From contig NZ_CP128846.1 in assembly GCF_030388665.1 (NCBI RefSeq), forward strand, positions 3,946,001 through 4,010,000: a stretch of DNA of 64,000 bases. The letters are read 5' to 3'. A program made the translations under genes and the position numbers. This document shows positions 34,090 to 43,084 of the stretch, in pieces (the first letter of the stretch is position 1; every line of letters starts with the position of its first letter). The notes under the pieces were generated by a model, which was not told the DNA's origin, did no database searches, and was given only the letters and a program-made list of their open reading frames with translations. The stretch is from Streptomyces flavofungini (lineage in GTDB: Bacteria; Actinomycetota; Actinomycetes; Streptomycetales; Streptomycetaceae).

Positions 34090-35376
34090 TTAAGCCGCGT
34101 TGCCGGTGTCCTTCTCGGCGTCGCCCTGGCTGGCCGACGAGCCACCCGACAGGTAGCTCTTCCAGCCACCGGCCGGCTTCTGGCCGACCTCGAGGCCGCG
34201 CAGCTTGGCGAGGACCTCGGGCTTCTGCACGTCCAGCCAGTCCACGAACTGCTTGAAGGACACCAGGCGTACGTCCTTCTTCCCGGCCATGCCCTTGAGG
34301 GCCTCCTCGACGGCGTCCATGTAGATGCCGCCGTTCCACTCCTCGAAGTGGTTGCCGATGAAGAAGGGCGCCCGGTTGGACTCGTAGGCGCGCTCGAAGC
34401 CCTTGAGGTAGGCCTGGGTGGCCTGCTTGCGCCAGCCCGGGTAGTTGGACGGCGGGGCCTTCGTGGAGTTCTTCGACTGGTTGGCGAGGATGTTGTAGTC
34501 CATCGAGAGGACCTCGAAGGTGTGGCCGGGGAACGGCACGGCCTGCAGCGGCAGGTCCCAGATGCCCATCTTCTTGTCCGGCCACTTCTGGCGGCCGCCC
34601 GGCGAGGAGGCGTCGTAGCGCCAGCCGAGCTTCTTGGCGGTCGGCAGCAGGTTGTCCTGGCCGAGCAGGCAGGGGGTGCGGCCGCCGACGAGTTCCTTCT
34701 CGTAGTCGAAGGGCAGCGGCTCCAGGTCCTTCCAGCCGGTGTTGGTGCGCCACTTCGTCACGAACGACTTCGCCTGGTCGATCTCGGACTGCCACTGGGC
34801 GGGCGTCCAGTTGGCCACGGAGCCGGTGCCCGCGCAGAAGTGGCCGTTGAAGTGCGTGCCTATCTCATGGCCCTCCAGCCAGGCCTGGCGCACGTACTTC
34901 AGCGTGTCCTTGATGTGGCCGTCGGTGAGGTAGCCGATGTCGGAGGCGCCGACGGCGTTGTTCGGCGGCCGGTAGAGCCGCTTCTTGGACTCGGGGAGCA
35001 GATACAGACCGGAGAGGAAGAACGTCATCCCCGCGTCGTGTTCCTTCGCCAGCTTCAAAAAGCGCGGGAACAGACCGTTGCCGACCTCACCGGCGCCGTC
35101 CCAGGAGAAGACGACGAACTGCGGCGGGGTCTCGCCGGGCTCCAGCGGGCGCGGCTTCTCGGGCTGGTTCGGCTGCTTGCCGGTGAAGGCCGTGGAACCG
35201 TCGCCGATCGGCTTGGCCGGGCGGCTCGGCGTACCCGGCTTGCCGGCGTCCTTGCCGTTGTCCGCCGCCGGTCCCGAGTCGCCGGAACCGGAACCGCAGG
35301 CCGAAAGGCCGATGGCCGCCGCCGCGCCGGCACCCAGGCCGAGCGCGCCCCGGCGACTCAGGGAGGTCCGGCGCAT
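34090..35376 (-). CDS. Polysaccharide deacetylase-like lipoprotein
   Basis: Exported protein of about 428 residues. The N-terminus combines a twin-arginine-like SRRGALGLG with a lipobox LSAC near residue 26, then a Gly/Ser/Pro/Lys-rich linker. The NodB-type domain starts at QFVVFSWDGAGEVGNGLFPRFL (near 90), where the usual D-D pair appears as SWDGAG. A HEIGTHFNGHFCAGTG segment (near 175) provides the HxxxH metal motif. C-terminal conserved parts include GRTPCLLGQDNLLPTA. ATG 35376 has GGAG eight bases upstream; an ATG at 35421 is an alternative. Enzyme activity on cell-wall or chitin-like glycans is likely but not certain. Confidence 0.82.
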   Translation of the reverse strand: MRRTSLSRRGALGLGAGAAAAIGLSACGSGSGDSGPAADNGKDAGKPGTPSRPAKPIGDGSTAFTGKQPNQPEKPRPLEPGETPPQFVVFSWDGAGEVGNGLFPRFLKLAKEHDAGMTFFLSGLYLLPESKKRLYRPPNNAVGASDIGYLTDGHIKDTLKYVRQAWLEGHEIGTHFNGHFCAGTGSVANWTPAQWQSEIDQAKSFVTKWRTNTGWKDLEPLPFDYEKELVGGRTPCLLGQDNLLPTAKKLGWRYDASSPGGRQKWPDKKMGIWDLPLQAVPFPGHTFEVLSMDYNILANQSKNSTKAPPSNYPGWRKQATQAYLKGFERAYESNRAPFFIGNHFEEWNGGIYMDAVEEALKGMAGKKDVRLVSFKQFVDWLDVQKPEVLAKLRGLEVGQKPAGGWKSYLSGGSSASQGDAEKDTGNAA

Positions 35377-35627
35377 CGCCGGTACTCCACGTCCCCGGTC
35401 CGTGCGGCTGTCGTCGCGCATTCCAACCCCAATCCTCGCGCTTTTGGTCCTCCTGGCTGAAGGACAACCCCTTAGAGGGTGCGACGAAGACACGGGTTCC
35501 GAACAGGAGCAGCAATATGGGGTCTATTACAGAGAAGAGACATTCGGCGCCATAGGGTGTCCGCGCAATTACCCGGCGCACACAGCGAACGCACAGGCAA
35601 CGGATAGCGAACACCCGGCGTGACGGG

Positions 35628-35702
35628 GACACCCCGAAAGGAGCGCGGGCAGGGGGCGCGCCCCGAAAGGGGCGCGGGGAACTGCGCGACCAGCCACAAC
35701 GA
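35628..35702. repeat. Streptomyces interspersed repeat with hairpin (also terminator)
   Basis: CGCGCCCC-GAAA-GGGGCGCG at 35657-35676 is a perfect 8-bp stem with a GAAA loop. It is followed by GGGAACTGCGCGACCAGCCA, the consensus of a short repeat spread through Streptomyces genomes. Its place after the histidine phosphatase stop suits a terminator. The rest of 35377-35764 shows no convincing gene. Confidence 0.75.
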
Positions 35703-35764
35703 TCCCGCAGATCCCCACGAATACAAGCCCCCTCGAACCCCGCCCTACCGGCACAGCGCAAGCG

Positions 35765-36463
35765 TCACGCGCCGAATGCCTTGCTCTTCCCCTTCACCGG
35801 CTTGGCGCCCGCGAGAAGGTGCTTGGGGACAAGATCTCGGGCAGGTTCCGAGTAACCAACGGAAACGATCTTGTCGCCGCGATAGGTGAACGTCGTCAAA
35901 GAGGCGAGCGTGCACTGCCGCTTGCGCGGGTCGTGCCAAAGGCGCCGCTTCTCCACGAAGCTGCGCACGATCCAGATCGGCAGCTGGTGGCTCACGCACA
36001 CGGCCTCGTGCCCGCGCGCGGCGTCCTTGGCCGCGTCGAGGGCGCCCATCATCCGCACGACCTGCTCGACGTACGGCTCGCCCCAGGACGGCTTGAACGG
36101 GTTGACCAGGTGCTTCCAGTTCTCCGGGTTCTTCAGGGCGCCGTCGCCGACCCCGAAGGTCTTGCCCTCGAAGACGTTCTCGGCCTCGATGAGCCGCGCG
36201 TCGGTCGCCAGGTCGAGGCCGTGTGCCTTGGCGATGGGGGTCGCGGTCTCCTGCGCCCGGTCCAGGGGGGAGGCCACGACGTGCGTGACGTCCCTGGTGG
36301 ACAGGTGCTCGGCGACGCGGTCGGCCATCTGCCGGCCGAGTTCGGAGAGGTGGTAGCCGGGAAGGCGGCCGTAGAGGATGCCGTCGGGGTTGTGCACCTC
36401 GCCGTGGCGCATCAGGTGGACGACGGTGATCTCATTGCCCGCACTGGTGCTGCCCGCGGTCAT
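35765..36463 (-). CDS. Histidine phosphatase family protein (phosphoglycerate mutase-like)
   Basis: Cytosolic phosphatase of 232 residues. The RHG catalytic motif is [12 protein letters not shown] near residue 18; the second histidine is in VSHQLPIW near 160 and the conserved Glu/Arg region is [14 protein letters not shown] near 65. It is coupled to hemL by a four-base overlap (36460-36463). In Streptomyces it usually sits between hemL and the cytochrome c maturation genes. Physiological substrate unknown. Confidence 0.9.
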   Translation of the reverse strand: MTAGSTSAGNEITVVHLMRHGEVHNPDGILYGRLPGYHLSELGRQMADRVAEHLSTRDVTHVVASPLDRAQETATPIAKAHGLDLATDARLIEAENVFEGKTFGVGDGALKNPENWKHLVNPFKPSWGEPYVEQVVRMMGALDAAKDAARGHEAVCVSHQLPIWIVRSFVEKRRLWHDPRKRQCTLASLTTFTYRGDKIVSVGYSEPARDLVPKHLLAGAKPVKGKSKAFGA

Positions 36464-37794
36464 GCGGTGGCCTCCGGGGAGTTCGTGGCTTCGGCCGCCG
36501 CGCGCGCGGCGGCCGGCAGGGCGGCGGCGACGCGCTCGACGGCACGCTCGTCGTGGGTGGTGGAAAGGAACCAGGACTCGAAGGCCGACGGCGGCAGATA
36601 GACGCCCTGCGACAGCATCGAGTGGAAGAACGCGGTGAAGCGGAACGACTCCTGGGACTTGGCGTCCTCGTAATTCCGCACCTCACGGTCGGTGAAGAAC
36701 ACGGAGAACATATTCGAGGCGTTCTGTACGCGGTGCGCGACGCCTTCCTTGTTCAGCGCCTCGCTCACCAGGCCGCGCAGTTCCGCGGAGACGGCGTCCA
36801 CCTTCTCGTACGCCGCGTCGTCAAGGAGGCGCAACTGCGCGAGACCGGCGGCCGTGGCGACGGGATTCCCGGACAGCGTGCCCGCCTGATAAACGGGGCC
36901 GACCGGCGCGAGATGACCCATGACATCGGCGCGCCCACCGAAAGCGGCCGCCGGGAATCCACCACCCATGACCTTTCCGAACGTCATGAGATCGGGCGCC
37001 ACCCCGTCAACTCCGAACCATCCGGCTTTACTTGTCCGGAATCCGGTCATGACCTCGTCGGAGATGTACAGCGCGCCGTTCTTCGCGCACGCGGACTTGA
37101 GGCCCTCGTTGAAGCCGGGGCGCGGCGGCACGACGCCCATGTTCCCGGGCGAGGCCTCCGTGATCACGCAGGCGATCTCGCCCGGGTGGTTGTGGAAGGC
37201 CTCGTGCACGGCCTCCAGGTCGTTGTACGGAAGGACGATGGTGTCGCCCGCCTGGGCGCCCGTGACGCCCGGCGTGTCCGGCAGGCCGAGGGTCGCGACG
37301 CCCGACCCGGCCGAGGCCAGGAGCGCGTCCACGTGCCCGTGGTAGCACCCGGCGAACTTGATCACCTTGGCGCGCCCGGTGAAGCCGCGGGCCAGCCGGA
37401 TGGCGGACATGGTCGCCTCGGTGCCGCTGGAGACGAGGCGGACCTGCTCGACCGGGGCGACCCGGTCGACGATCTCCTCGGCGAGGGCGACCTCGCCCTC
37501 GCCCGGCGTGCCGAAGGAGGTGCCGCGCGCGACGGCCTCCTGGACGGCGGCGGTGACCTCGGGATGGGAGTGCCCGAGGATCATGGGTCCCCATGAACAC
37601 ACGAGGTCCACGTACTCGCGGCCATCGGCATCCGTCAGGTACGGACCGGTACCGGACACCATGAAACGGGGCGTACCGCCCACGGCGCGGAAGGCGCGTA
37701 CGGGCGAGTTCACACCGCCGGGCGTCACGGCCGCCGCACGGTCGAAAAGAGTCTGCGAAACTGGGGCGCTATACGGGAAGCTCACATGAACCAT
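36460..37794 (-). CDS. hemL: Glutamate-1-semialdehyde 2,1-aminomutase
   Basis: PLP enzyme converting glutamate-1-semialdehyde to 5-aminolevulinate for tetrapyrrole synthesis. About 444 residues. Conserved parts: [19 protein letters not shown] near the start, [20 protein letters not shown] (near 125), DEVMTGFR (near 245) and the PLP lysine in [16 protein letters not shown] (near 275). The best start is ATG 37794 or the GTG nine bases later; neither has a strong Shine-Dalgarno. Neighbouring cytochrome c genes use the heme this pathway makes. Confidence 0.95.
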   Translation of the reverse strand: MVHVSFPYSAPVSQTLFDRAAAVTPGGVNSPVRAFRAVGGTPRFMVSGTGPYLTDADGREYVDLVCSWGPMILGHSHPEVTAAVQEAVARGTSFGTPGEGEVALAEEIVDRVAPVEQVRLVSSGTEATMSAIRLARGFTGRAKVIKFAGCYHGHVDALLASAGSGVATLGLPDTPGVTGAQAGDTIVLPYNDLEAVHEAFHNHPGEIACVITEASPGNMGVVPPRPGFNEGLKSACAKNGALYISDEVMTGFRTSKAGWFGVDGVAPDLMTFGKVMGGGFPAAAFGGRADVMGHLAPVGPVYQAGTLSGNPVATAAGLAQLRLLDDAAYEKVDAVSAELRGLVSEALNKEGVAHRVQNASNMFSVFFTDREVRNYEDAKSQESFRFTAFFHSMLSQGVYLPPSAFESWFLSTTHDERAVERVAAALPAAARAAAEATNSPEATA

Positions 37795-38002
37795 GGTGTC
37801 AGAGGGTCCGGACGTCGTGGCCGGGCCTCCTGTGCGGCGGTTTTCCACGCTGTCGGCCTCGCCGTGGGGCTGTTGTGCGGAAATCCTGTGGACTGGTGTT
37901 TCACCCCACGTTTCGGCGGGTGACCGTGGGGGAGGTCACTGACACGATGATCGGGTTGCGCGGCGGGGTCCGCGCGCTCTAGAAAAGCAGTCGGGTGGAG
38001 AT

Positions 38003-38599
38003 ATGCAGCGCGGTGGCGGACTGGGCGAGGGGACCGACGGCCTGGGTCCCCGGCGTGCCCGGCGGGGCAAGCACCGGCGAGAGGCAGAGGCGGCCTTGGC
38101 CCCCGAGCAGCGGACGCCGGACAGGGTGCAGCGTGAGCAGGCGGGAAACAGGAGCGGCGGGGTGGGGGTGACCTACAAATACTTCGGCGCCCCTGACGGT
38201 GCCACGGCGGCCAGGGTCCCCATCTCGATGCGCCCCGAGGAGCTCGGCGGCGACGAGCTGGGCATGGGCGGCATGTTCACCAAGATCAAGCCGGAGACGA
38301 TGGCCGCGATGGTCCTGACCGGCATCGAGGGCATACCCCTGCACAAGGTCCCCCCGCTGGAGCTGGTCGTCCTCCACCCCGACTACGCCGTCGTCAAGCT
38401 CCCCATGACGGTCGTCGACCCGCTGCGCGGCATCGGCGAGGAGTCCGTCGGCGCGGCGGCCTTCATCTGGTCCACGGTCCCCGACCGCGGCGGCCCCCGG
38501 GACGCCTTCAACGTCTACCAACTCCTGCACGAGTGGCAGGACTTCAGCCACCGCCTGCACGACGCGGGGCATCAGGCGTACTGCCTGGTGTGGCCCTGA
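38003..38599 (+). CDS. Hypothetical protein (198 aa), divergent from hemL
   Basis: No function recognised. The first 50 residues are charged and low-complexity; the conserved-looking core begins at VTYKYFGAPDGATAARVPISMRPEELGG and ends at YCLVWP. No signal peptide or membrane helix is seen. Third-position G/C bias is normal and GTGGAG lies just before the ATG, though a later start (GTG at VTYKYFG) is possible. Predicted to be a compact alpha/beta cytosolic protein. Confidence 0.75.
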   Translation: MQRGGGLGEGTDGLGPRRARRGKHRREAEAALAPEQRTPDRVQREQAGNRSGGVGVTYKYFGAPDGATAARVPISMRPEELGGDELGMGGMFTKIKPETMAAMVLTGIEGIPLHKVPPLELVVLHPDYAVVKLPMTVVDPLRGIGEESVGAAAFIWSTVPDRGGPRDAFNVYQLLHEWQDFSHRLHDAGHQAYCLVWP

Positions 38600-38651
38600 G
38601 CTGATCGCTCGGCATGGCCCTGGCCTGATCGCTCGGCATGGCTCTGGCCTG
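38600..38651. repeat. Direct repeat after the 38003 gene
   Basis: CTGATCGCTCGGCATGGC followed by (C/T)CTGGC occurs twice, starting near 38601 and 38625. It fills the short gap before the convergent LuxR-type gene. Confidence 0.85.
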
Positions 38652-38663
38652 CCCCTCTGCGGG

Positions 38664-39827
38664 CTACCGTCGGGGCTCTCCCCCGGCGCGGTAGTGCTCG
38701 GCGAACAGCCGCGCGACGAGTTCGCCCCGGCTGGAGACCTCCGCCTTGCCGAAGACGGCCTTGAGGTGGTCGCGCACGGTGTGCGGGGAGATGAACAGCG
38801 TCGCCGCGATCTCGGCGGTGGGCAGCCCCCGCGTGACGAGCTGAGTGATCTGCAGCTCACGCGGCGTCAGACCGTACGCCTCGGCGACGAGGACCGCCCG
38901 GTCGGCGGCCGCCGCCGGTTCGATGACGACCGCCACCGGACCGGACTGCCCGGCCGGGCCACTGAGGCAGGACGCGTGGCAGGTCAGCCAGCACCCGTCG
39001 ACGGTCCGGATGCGTGTCCGCGCGCCGCCCGTCCGCTCCCGGCCCCGGGCGATCGCGCGGGCCTGCAGCGCGGTGGCGACCAGCCAGATCGGCACCCTCA
39101 GCCCCAACTGCGAGGGGACGGAGGGGCCTTCGGGGAGCCGTGAGAGGTGCTGCCGAGCCTCCTCGTTGATCGAGGCCGGTTCACCGGAGGGGTCGAAGAG
39201 CACCAGCCCGGGCGCGGGCGCGTCGGTGGGGCCGTCGGACGCGGACGGGCGGGCGAACCGGCGCAGCCGCGAGGCCAGCGGAGCGGACAGGCCGGCGAGC
39301 AGAGTGATCTCGTCCTCGCGGAACGGGGCGCCATCGCCCATGCGGAACAGGCTGATCACGGCCCATGGCCGGTCGCCGACCCGCAGGACGGCCCGCAGTT
39401 CGTCGCCCACGCCCTGGCTGCCGAGCAGTCGGCGAAAGCGCGCGCTCCGTGCGGGCAGGTCCCCGGTGGCCGCGCGCAGGCCGGCCGTCGGCACGGCGGC
39501 ACGGGCGAGGTCCCGGAACGGCAGGACGTCCTCCTCCAGGAGTTCGCTCTCCCAGTACGCGGCGCAGCCCTCACCGGAGCCGAGGTTCTCCACCAGCATC
39601 GGCGCGGTGATGAGGCCGGTCTCCGGGTCGGTGGCCGCCCACACCGCCGAGTCGAACGGCACGAGCCGTCGCAACTCGGCTGACGTCCGGCTGAAGAGGT
39701 CGTGCGTGCCGGTGGCCCGGTCCGCGCCTGAAAGCACCTTGGTGTGCGCGGACAGCACCTTGGTGCGAGCGGACAGCACCTTGGTGCGAGCGGTCAGCAC
39801 CTCGTCGTGGCGACGCGCAGCGGACAT
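38664..39827 (-). CDS. LuxR-family transcriptional regulator with GAF-like sensory region
   Basis: Regulator of 387 residues. The C-terminal LuxR helix-turn-helix is clear: LTPRELQITQLVTRGLPTAEIAATLFISPHTVRDHLKAVFGKAEV (residues 325-370). The middle (about 45-200) looks like a GAF/PAS-type sensor (VPFDSAVWAATDPETGLITAPMLVEN). A 21-bp in-frame repeat at about 39733-39803 writes TKVLSAR-type units at the N-terminus three times. ATG 39827 has GGGGG upstream. It is divergent from the FAD-binding protein gene at 40019, so it may control that gene. Confidence 0.87.
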   Translation of the reverse strand: MSAARRHDEVLTARTKVLSARTKVLSAHTKVLSGADRATGTHDLFSRTSAELRRLVPFDSAVWAATDPETGLITAPMLVENLGSGEGCAAYWESELLEEDVLPFRDLARAAVPTAGLRAATGDLPARSARFRRLLGSQGVGDELRAVLRVGDRPWAVISLFRMGDGAPFREDEITLLAGLSAPLASRLRRFARPSASDGPTDAPAPGLVLFDPSGEPASINEEARQHLSRLPEGPSVPSQLGLRVPIWLVATALQARAIARGRERTGGARTRIRTVDGCWLTCHASCLSGPAGQSGPVAVVIEPAAAADRAVLVAEAYGLTPRELQITQLVTRGLPTAEIAATLFISPHTVRDHLKAVFGKAEVSSRGELVARLFAEHYRAGGEPRR

Positions 39828-40018
39828 GGAGACACCCCCGTGTTCTGGACGCGGACCAGCGTGCCCGTCCTCCCGTCCCGCACCAACCCCCTGTTCGAGG
39901 GGGTCGTTCCCGGGCCGGTCACCGCTCGCGGGGGATGGGGCCCCGCACCGGGAGCGGCAAGGCTCGAAGAGGCCGCGGCTTCCATTCGACCGCGGCTCAC
40001 GACGTGAAGGGGAAGAGC

Positions 40019-41440
40019 GTGGACATCGCCGTCGTCGGAGCGGGTGCCGCCGCGGTCGGCCTGCTGGACACACTGGCGGCCACCGCCGACAGACCGGGGA
40101 CCATCACGGTGTTCGAGCCGTCCCCGCAGCTCTGGCGGGGCCGCCCGTACGGGCCGGACCTGGACACGGTGCTGGTCAACTCGCCACCGGCCCTCATGTC
40201 GATCCGTCACTCGGACTTCGGGCACTACGCGGCCTGGCTGGGCCCGCGCGGCACCGCCCACCTCGATGAACGGCTCGGCCAACCACTGGTCCCGCGCGCG
40301 CTCTACGGCTCGTACCTCGCCCACACCGCGGAGACGGCGTCGGCGGCCCTGAGCGCGAACGGCTGGCAGGTCCGCGTCGTCGTCGGCCGCGTCACCGGCG
40401 CCACCCGGCGCGGAGCCCGCTGGTCGCTGCGCACCCAGGACGGACGCGCGCACGAGGCCGACCACGTGGCCCTGTGCGTGGGCGGGGGAACGCCGCGGGA
40501 CCACTACGGCCTCGACGGCGCCCCGGGGTACGTGAACGATCCGTATCCGCTGGCCCGCGCACTCGAACGGGTTCCGCTCAGCAGCAGCGTCACGGTCATC
40601 GGGACCGGCCTCACCGCGGTCGACGTCGTCGTGTCGCTCGCCGCACGCGGACACACCGGGCCGATCACGCTGCTGTCCCGCAGTGGCGTGCTGCCCCACG
40701 TGTGGCAGCGCCCGCTCGGCCACCGGCCGCGACAGCTGACCGTCGAGCGGGTGGCGGCGCTGCACCGGGACCGCGGTGCCGTCACCCTCGATGACCTCGT
40801 CGGGCTGCTGAGCTCGGAACTGGCCGAGGCAGGAGAGGACTTCGGCGAACTCGTGGCCGATCTCCTCGCGACCGGGACCGAAGATCCGGTACGGCGCCTG
40901 CGGAAGCACCTGGCCGCCGTCGAGGATCCTGGGCGCGGCCGCCGACTCCTCCAGGAAACGGCGCACAGCGTGGGCCCGTACGCGTGGCGACTGCTCTCCG
41001 AGCCCGACCGCGCCCGGCTGCTGCGTCACTTCCGCACGGCGACGAGCGTGGCCTCGCCGATGGTGCCGGTGAACGCCGCCACCCTGATGCGGCTGGCGGA
41101 CGCCGGGCAGCTCACCGTCGTCGCGGGCGTCCGCGGGATCGAGGCGTCGGACGGCGGGTTCCGGGTGCACGGCAACCACGGGGACAGCGCATCTGACGTC
41201 GTCGTCAACGCCGTGAACCCGCCCCCGCACGCGATCCCGCGGGCAGCCGGACCGCTGGTCACCGCCCTGCTGGCCGACGGCTCCGCGGAACCGCACCCGG
41301 CCGGCGGTCTGGTTCCGGCCGACCCGCGCCTGCACGTGGTGGGAGACCTCGCCGGGGGCGGTTCGTTCCTCACGTCCAGCATCCCGGGCACGGCGGCCCG
41401 GGCCGCGCACGCGATCGTCGCCCCGGGACCCGGTCAGTAG
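40019..41440 (+). CDS. FAD/NAD(P)-binding protein (NAD_binding_9 type)
   Basis: Flavoprotein-like protein of 473 residues. The N-terminal dinucleotide fold is IAVVGAGAAAVGLLDTLA; the second nucleotide motif is VTVIGTGLTAVDVVVSLAARGHTGPI near residue 195. VFEPSPQLWRGRPYG and NSPPALMSIR are typical of the group related to HpyO and lysine/ornithine monooxygenase-like proteins. The GTG at 40019 has AAGGGGAAGAG just upstream; earlier in-frame ATG sequence is not conserved. Catalytic role uncertain. Confidence 0.85.
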   Translation: MDIAVVGAGAAAVGLLDTLAATADRPGTITVFEPSPQLWRGRPYGPDLDTVLVNSPPALMSIRHSDFGHYAAWLGPRGTAHLDERLGQPLVPRALYGSYLAHTAETASAALSANGWQVRVVVGRVTGATRRGARWSLRTQDGRAHEADHVALCVGGGTPRDHYGLDGAPGYVNDPYPLARALERVPLSSSVTVIGTGLTAVDVVVSLAARGHTGPITLLSRSGVLPHVWQRPLGHRPRQLTVERVAALHRDRGAVTLDDLVGLLSSELAEAGEDFGELVADLLATGTEDPVRRLRKHLAAVEDPGRGRRLLQETAHSVGPYAWRLLSEPDRARLLRHFRTATSVASPMVPVNAATLMRLADAGQLTVVAGVRGIEASDGGFRVHGNHGDSASDVVVNAVNPPPHAIPRAAGPLVTALLADGSAEPHPAGGLVPADPRLHVVGDLAGGGSFLTSSIPGTAARAAHAIVAPGPGQ

Positions 41441-41521
41441 TCGCCCCGGGACCCGGTCAGTAACGGTCCTGGTCCCGGTCAGGACGACTTCAGGGCGCCA
41501 GGACTTCAGGGCTTCAGGGCT

Positions 41522-42997
41522 TCAGGACTTCTTCAGGACCGCCTTCATCACCGCCTTGGCGATCGGCGCGCCCAGCTTGCCGCCCGCGATCTCGGAGCGG
41601 GTGATGTCCATGTCCTCGGGGTCGACGAGCACCGCGACCGCCACCGGTGACGTGCCGTCGGACTGCTTGGCGTAGGACACGAACCACGCGTACGGCCGCT
41701 GGTCGCGCACGTTCGAGCCGTGCTGCGCGGTGCCGGGCTTGCCGCCGACGGTGACGCCGTCGATGGCCACCTTGTCGCCGGTGCCGTCGGTGACCGTGTA
41801 CTCCATCATCTCCTGCACCTTGCGCGCCGTCTCCGGCGAGACGGCCTGCTCCATCTCCTCCGGCTCCGTCTTCTCGACCGTCGAGAGGTCGGCGCCGCGC
41901 AACTCCTCGACCAGGTACGGCTTCATGAGCTTGCCGTCGTTGGCGAGGCCCGCGGTGACCATGGCCATCTGGAACGGCGTGGTGGTGACGCTGCCCTGGC
42001 CCATGCCGGTGAGCGCCGTCCCCGGCTTGTCCGGCTTCTCCGGGTAGCCGCTCGCGGCCGTCCGTACGGGCATGAACTGCTCTTCGTTGAAGCCGAACCG
42101 CTCCGCCGTCTCCCGCATCTTGTCCTTGCCGGTCCTGAGCGCCGCGTCCAGGAAGACGTTGTTGCACGACCACTGCATCGCGGTCTTCATCGACACCTTG
42201 TCGCACATGTCGTTCGGCACGACGTTGCCGATCTCCGTCGAACTCTGCGGCAGCCGGTAGGGGGCCCGCGCACGGGACCGCGTGTCGATGTCGTCGACCG
42301 TGCCGTGCTCCAGGGCTGCCGCCGCGGTGAGGATCTTGAAGGTCGAGCCCGGCGGGTACGCCTCACGGAACGCCCGGCTGTTGAGCGGCTTGGCCTTGTC
42401 CTTGCTGAGCTTCTCGAACGCCCGGCCGTCCTTGCCGGAGATCCCCGAGAACACCGACGGGTCGTACGAGGGCGTGCTCGCGAGCGCCAGGATCTTCCCG
42501 GTGCGCGGGTCGATGGCGACCACCGCGCCCTTGGCGTCCAGGTCGGTCAGGCCCTTGTAGGCGGCCTTCTGCGCCTTCGGGTCGATGGTCGTGACCACGT
42601 CGCCGCCCTTGGGCCGCTCACCGGTCAGGGTGTCGAGGGGCGAGCCCAGCAGCCTGCTGTCCCTGCCCGTGAGCAGGTCGTTGTGCACGCCCTCCAGGAA
42701 CGTCTGGCCCTGGGACTGCGAGAAGAAGCCGGTGACCGGCGCGTACATCGGGCCGTCCTTGTAGACCCGCTTGTACTTGAAGTCCGATCCCGGCGTGGTC
42801 ACGGAACCCGTGACGGCCTCGCCGCCCACGATGATGTCACCGCGCGGCTGGCCGAAGTCGGCTATCTTCACGCGCCGGTTCTGCTCGTGCTCGGCGAGGG
42901 TCTGGGCGCTGACGAACTGCACCCAGGTCGCGCGCACGAGGAGGGCGAGGACGAGCAGCCCGCAGAAGACGGCTGCGCGGCGGACGGTCTTGTTCAT
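41522..42997 (-). CDS. Penicillin-binding protein, transpeptidase (class B)
   Basis: Cell-wall transpeptidase of 491 residues with one N-terminal membrane anchor (AAVFCGLLVLALLVRATWVQF), a dimerisation region (about 40-160) and a transpeptidase domain. Catalytic motifs: STFK (near residue 220), SCN (near 280) and KPGTAQ (near 420). It resembles PbpA-type class B proteins of Streptomyces. ATG 42997 overlaps the stop of a mini-ORF (ATGA), the last link of a chain reaching back to the lipoprotein esterase gene. Between 41441 and 41521 lie short direct repeats. Confidence 0.93.
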   Translation of the reverse strand: MNKTVRRAAVFCGLLVLALLVRATWVQFVSAQTLAEHEQNRRVKIADFGQPRGDIIVGGEAVTGSVTTPGSDFKYKRVYKDGPMYAPVTGFFSQSQGQTFLEGVHNDLLTGRDSRLLGSPLDTLTGERPKGGDVVTTIDPKAQKAAYKGLTDLDAKGAVVAIDPRTGKILALASTPSYDPSVFSGISGKDGRAFEKLSKDKAKPLNSRAFREAYPPGSTFKILTAAAALEHGTVDDIDTRSRARAPYRLPQSSTEIGNVVPNDMCDKVSMKTAMQWSCNNVFLDAALRTGKDKMRETAERFGFNEEQFMPVRTAASGYPEKPDKPGTALTGMGQGSVTTTPFQMAMVTAGLANDGKLMKPYLVEELRGADLSTVEKTEPEEMEQAVSPETARKVQEMMEYTVTDGTGDKVAIDGVTVGGKPGTAQHGSNVRDQRPYAWFVSYAKQSDGTSPVAVAVLVDPEDMDITRSEIAGGKLGAPIAKAVMKAVLKKS

Positions 42998-43084
42998 CGG
43001 TCGCTCTCGTTTTCGCTCTCGTTCATCGGTCGCTCTCGTAGTCGCTCTCGTTCATCGGTCGCCCTCGTAGTCGCTCTCGTTCAT
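42994..43084 (-). repeat. 29-bp tandem repeat forming three overlapping mini-ORFs
   Basis: Three units of about 29 bp each hold ATGAACGAGAGC and end in GACCGATGA. Each opens an 11-codon frame (10 residues plus stop): 43052-43084 (MNESDYEGDR), 43023-43055 (MNESDYESDR) and 42994-43026 (MNESENESDR). Every stop overlaps the next ATG as ATGA. The first ATG overlaps the esterase stop (43081-43083); the last stop overlaps the penicillin-binding protein ATG. Whether the mini-ORFs are translated is unknown. Confidence 0.9.

Noticed and set aside
42994..43084. CRISPR-like array
   Set aside because: Units are directly adjacent with no spacers. All repeat arrays in the window are simple tandem repeats; no CRISPR or cas genes were seen.
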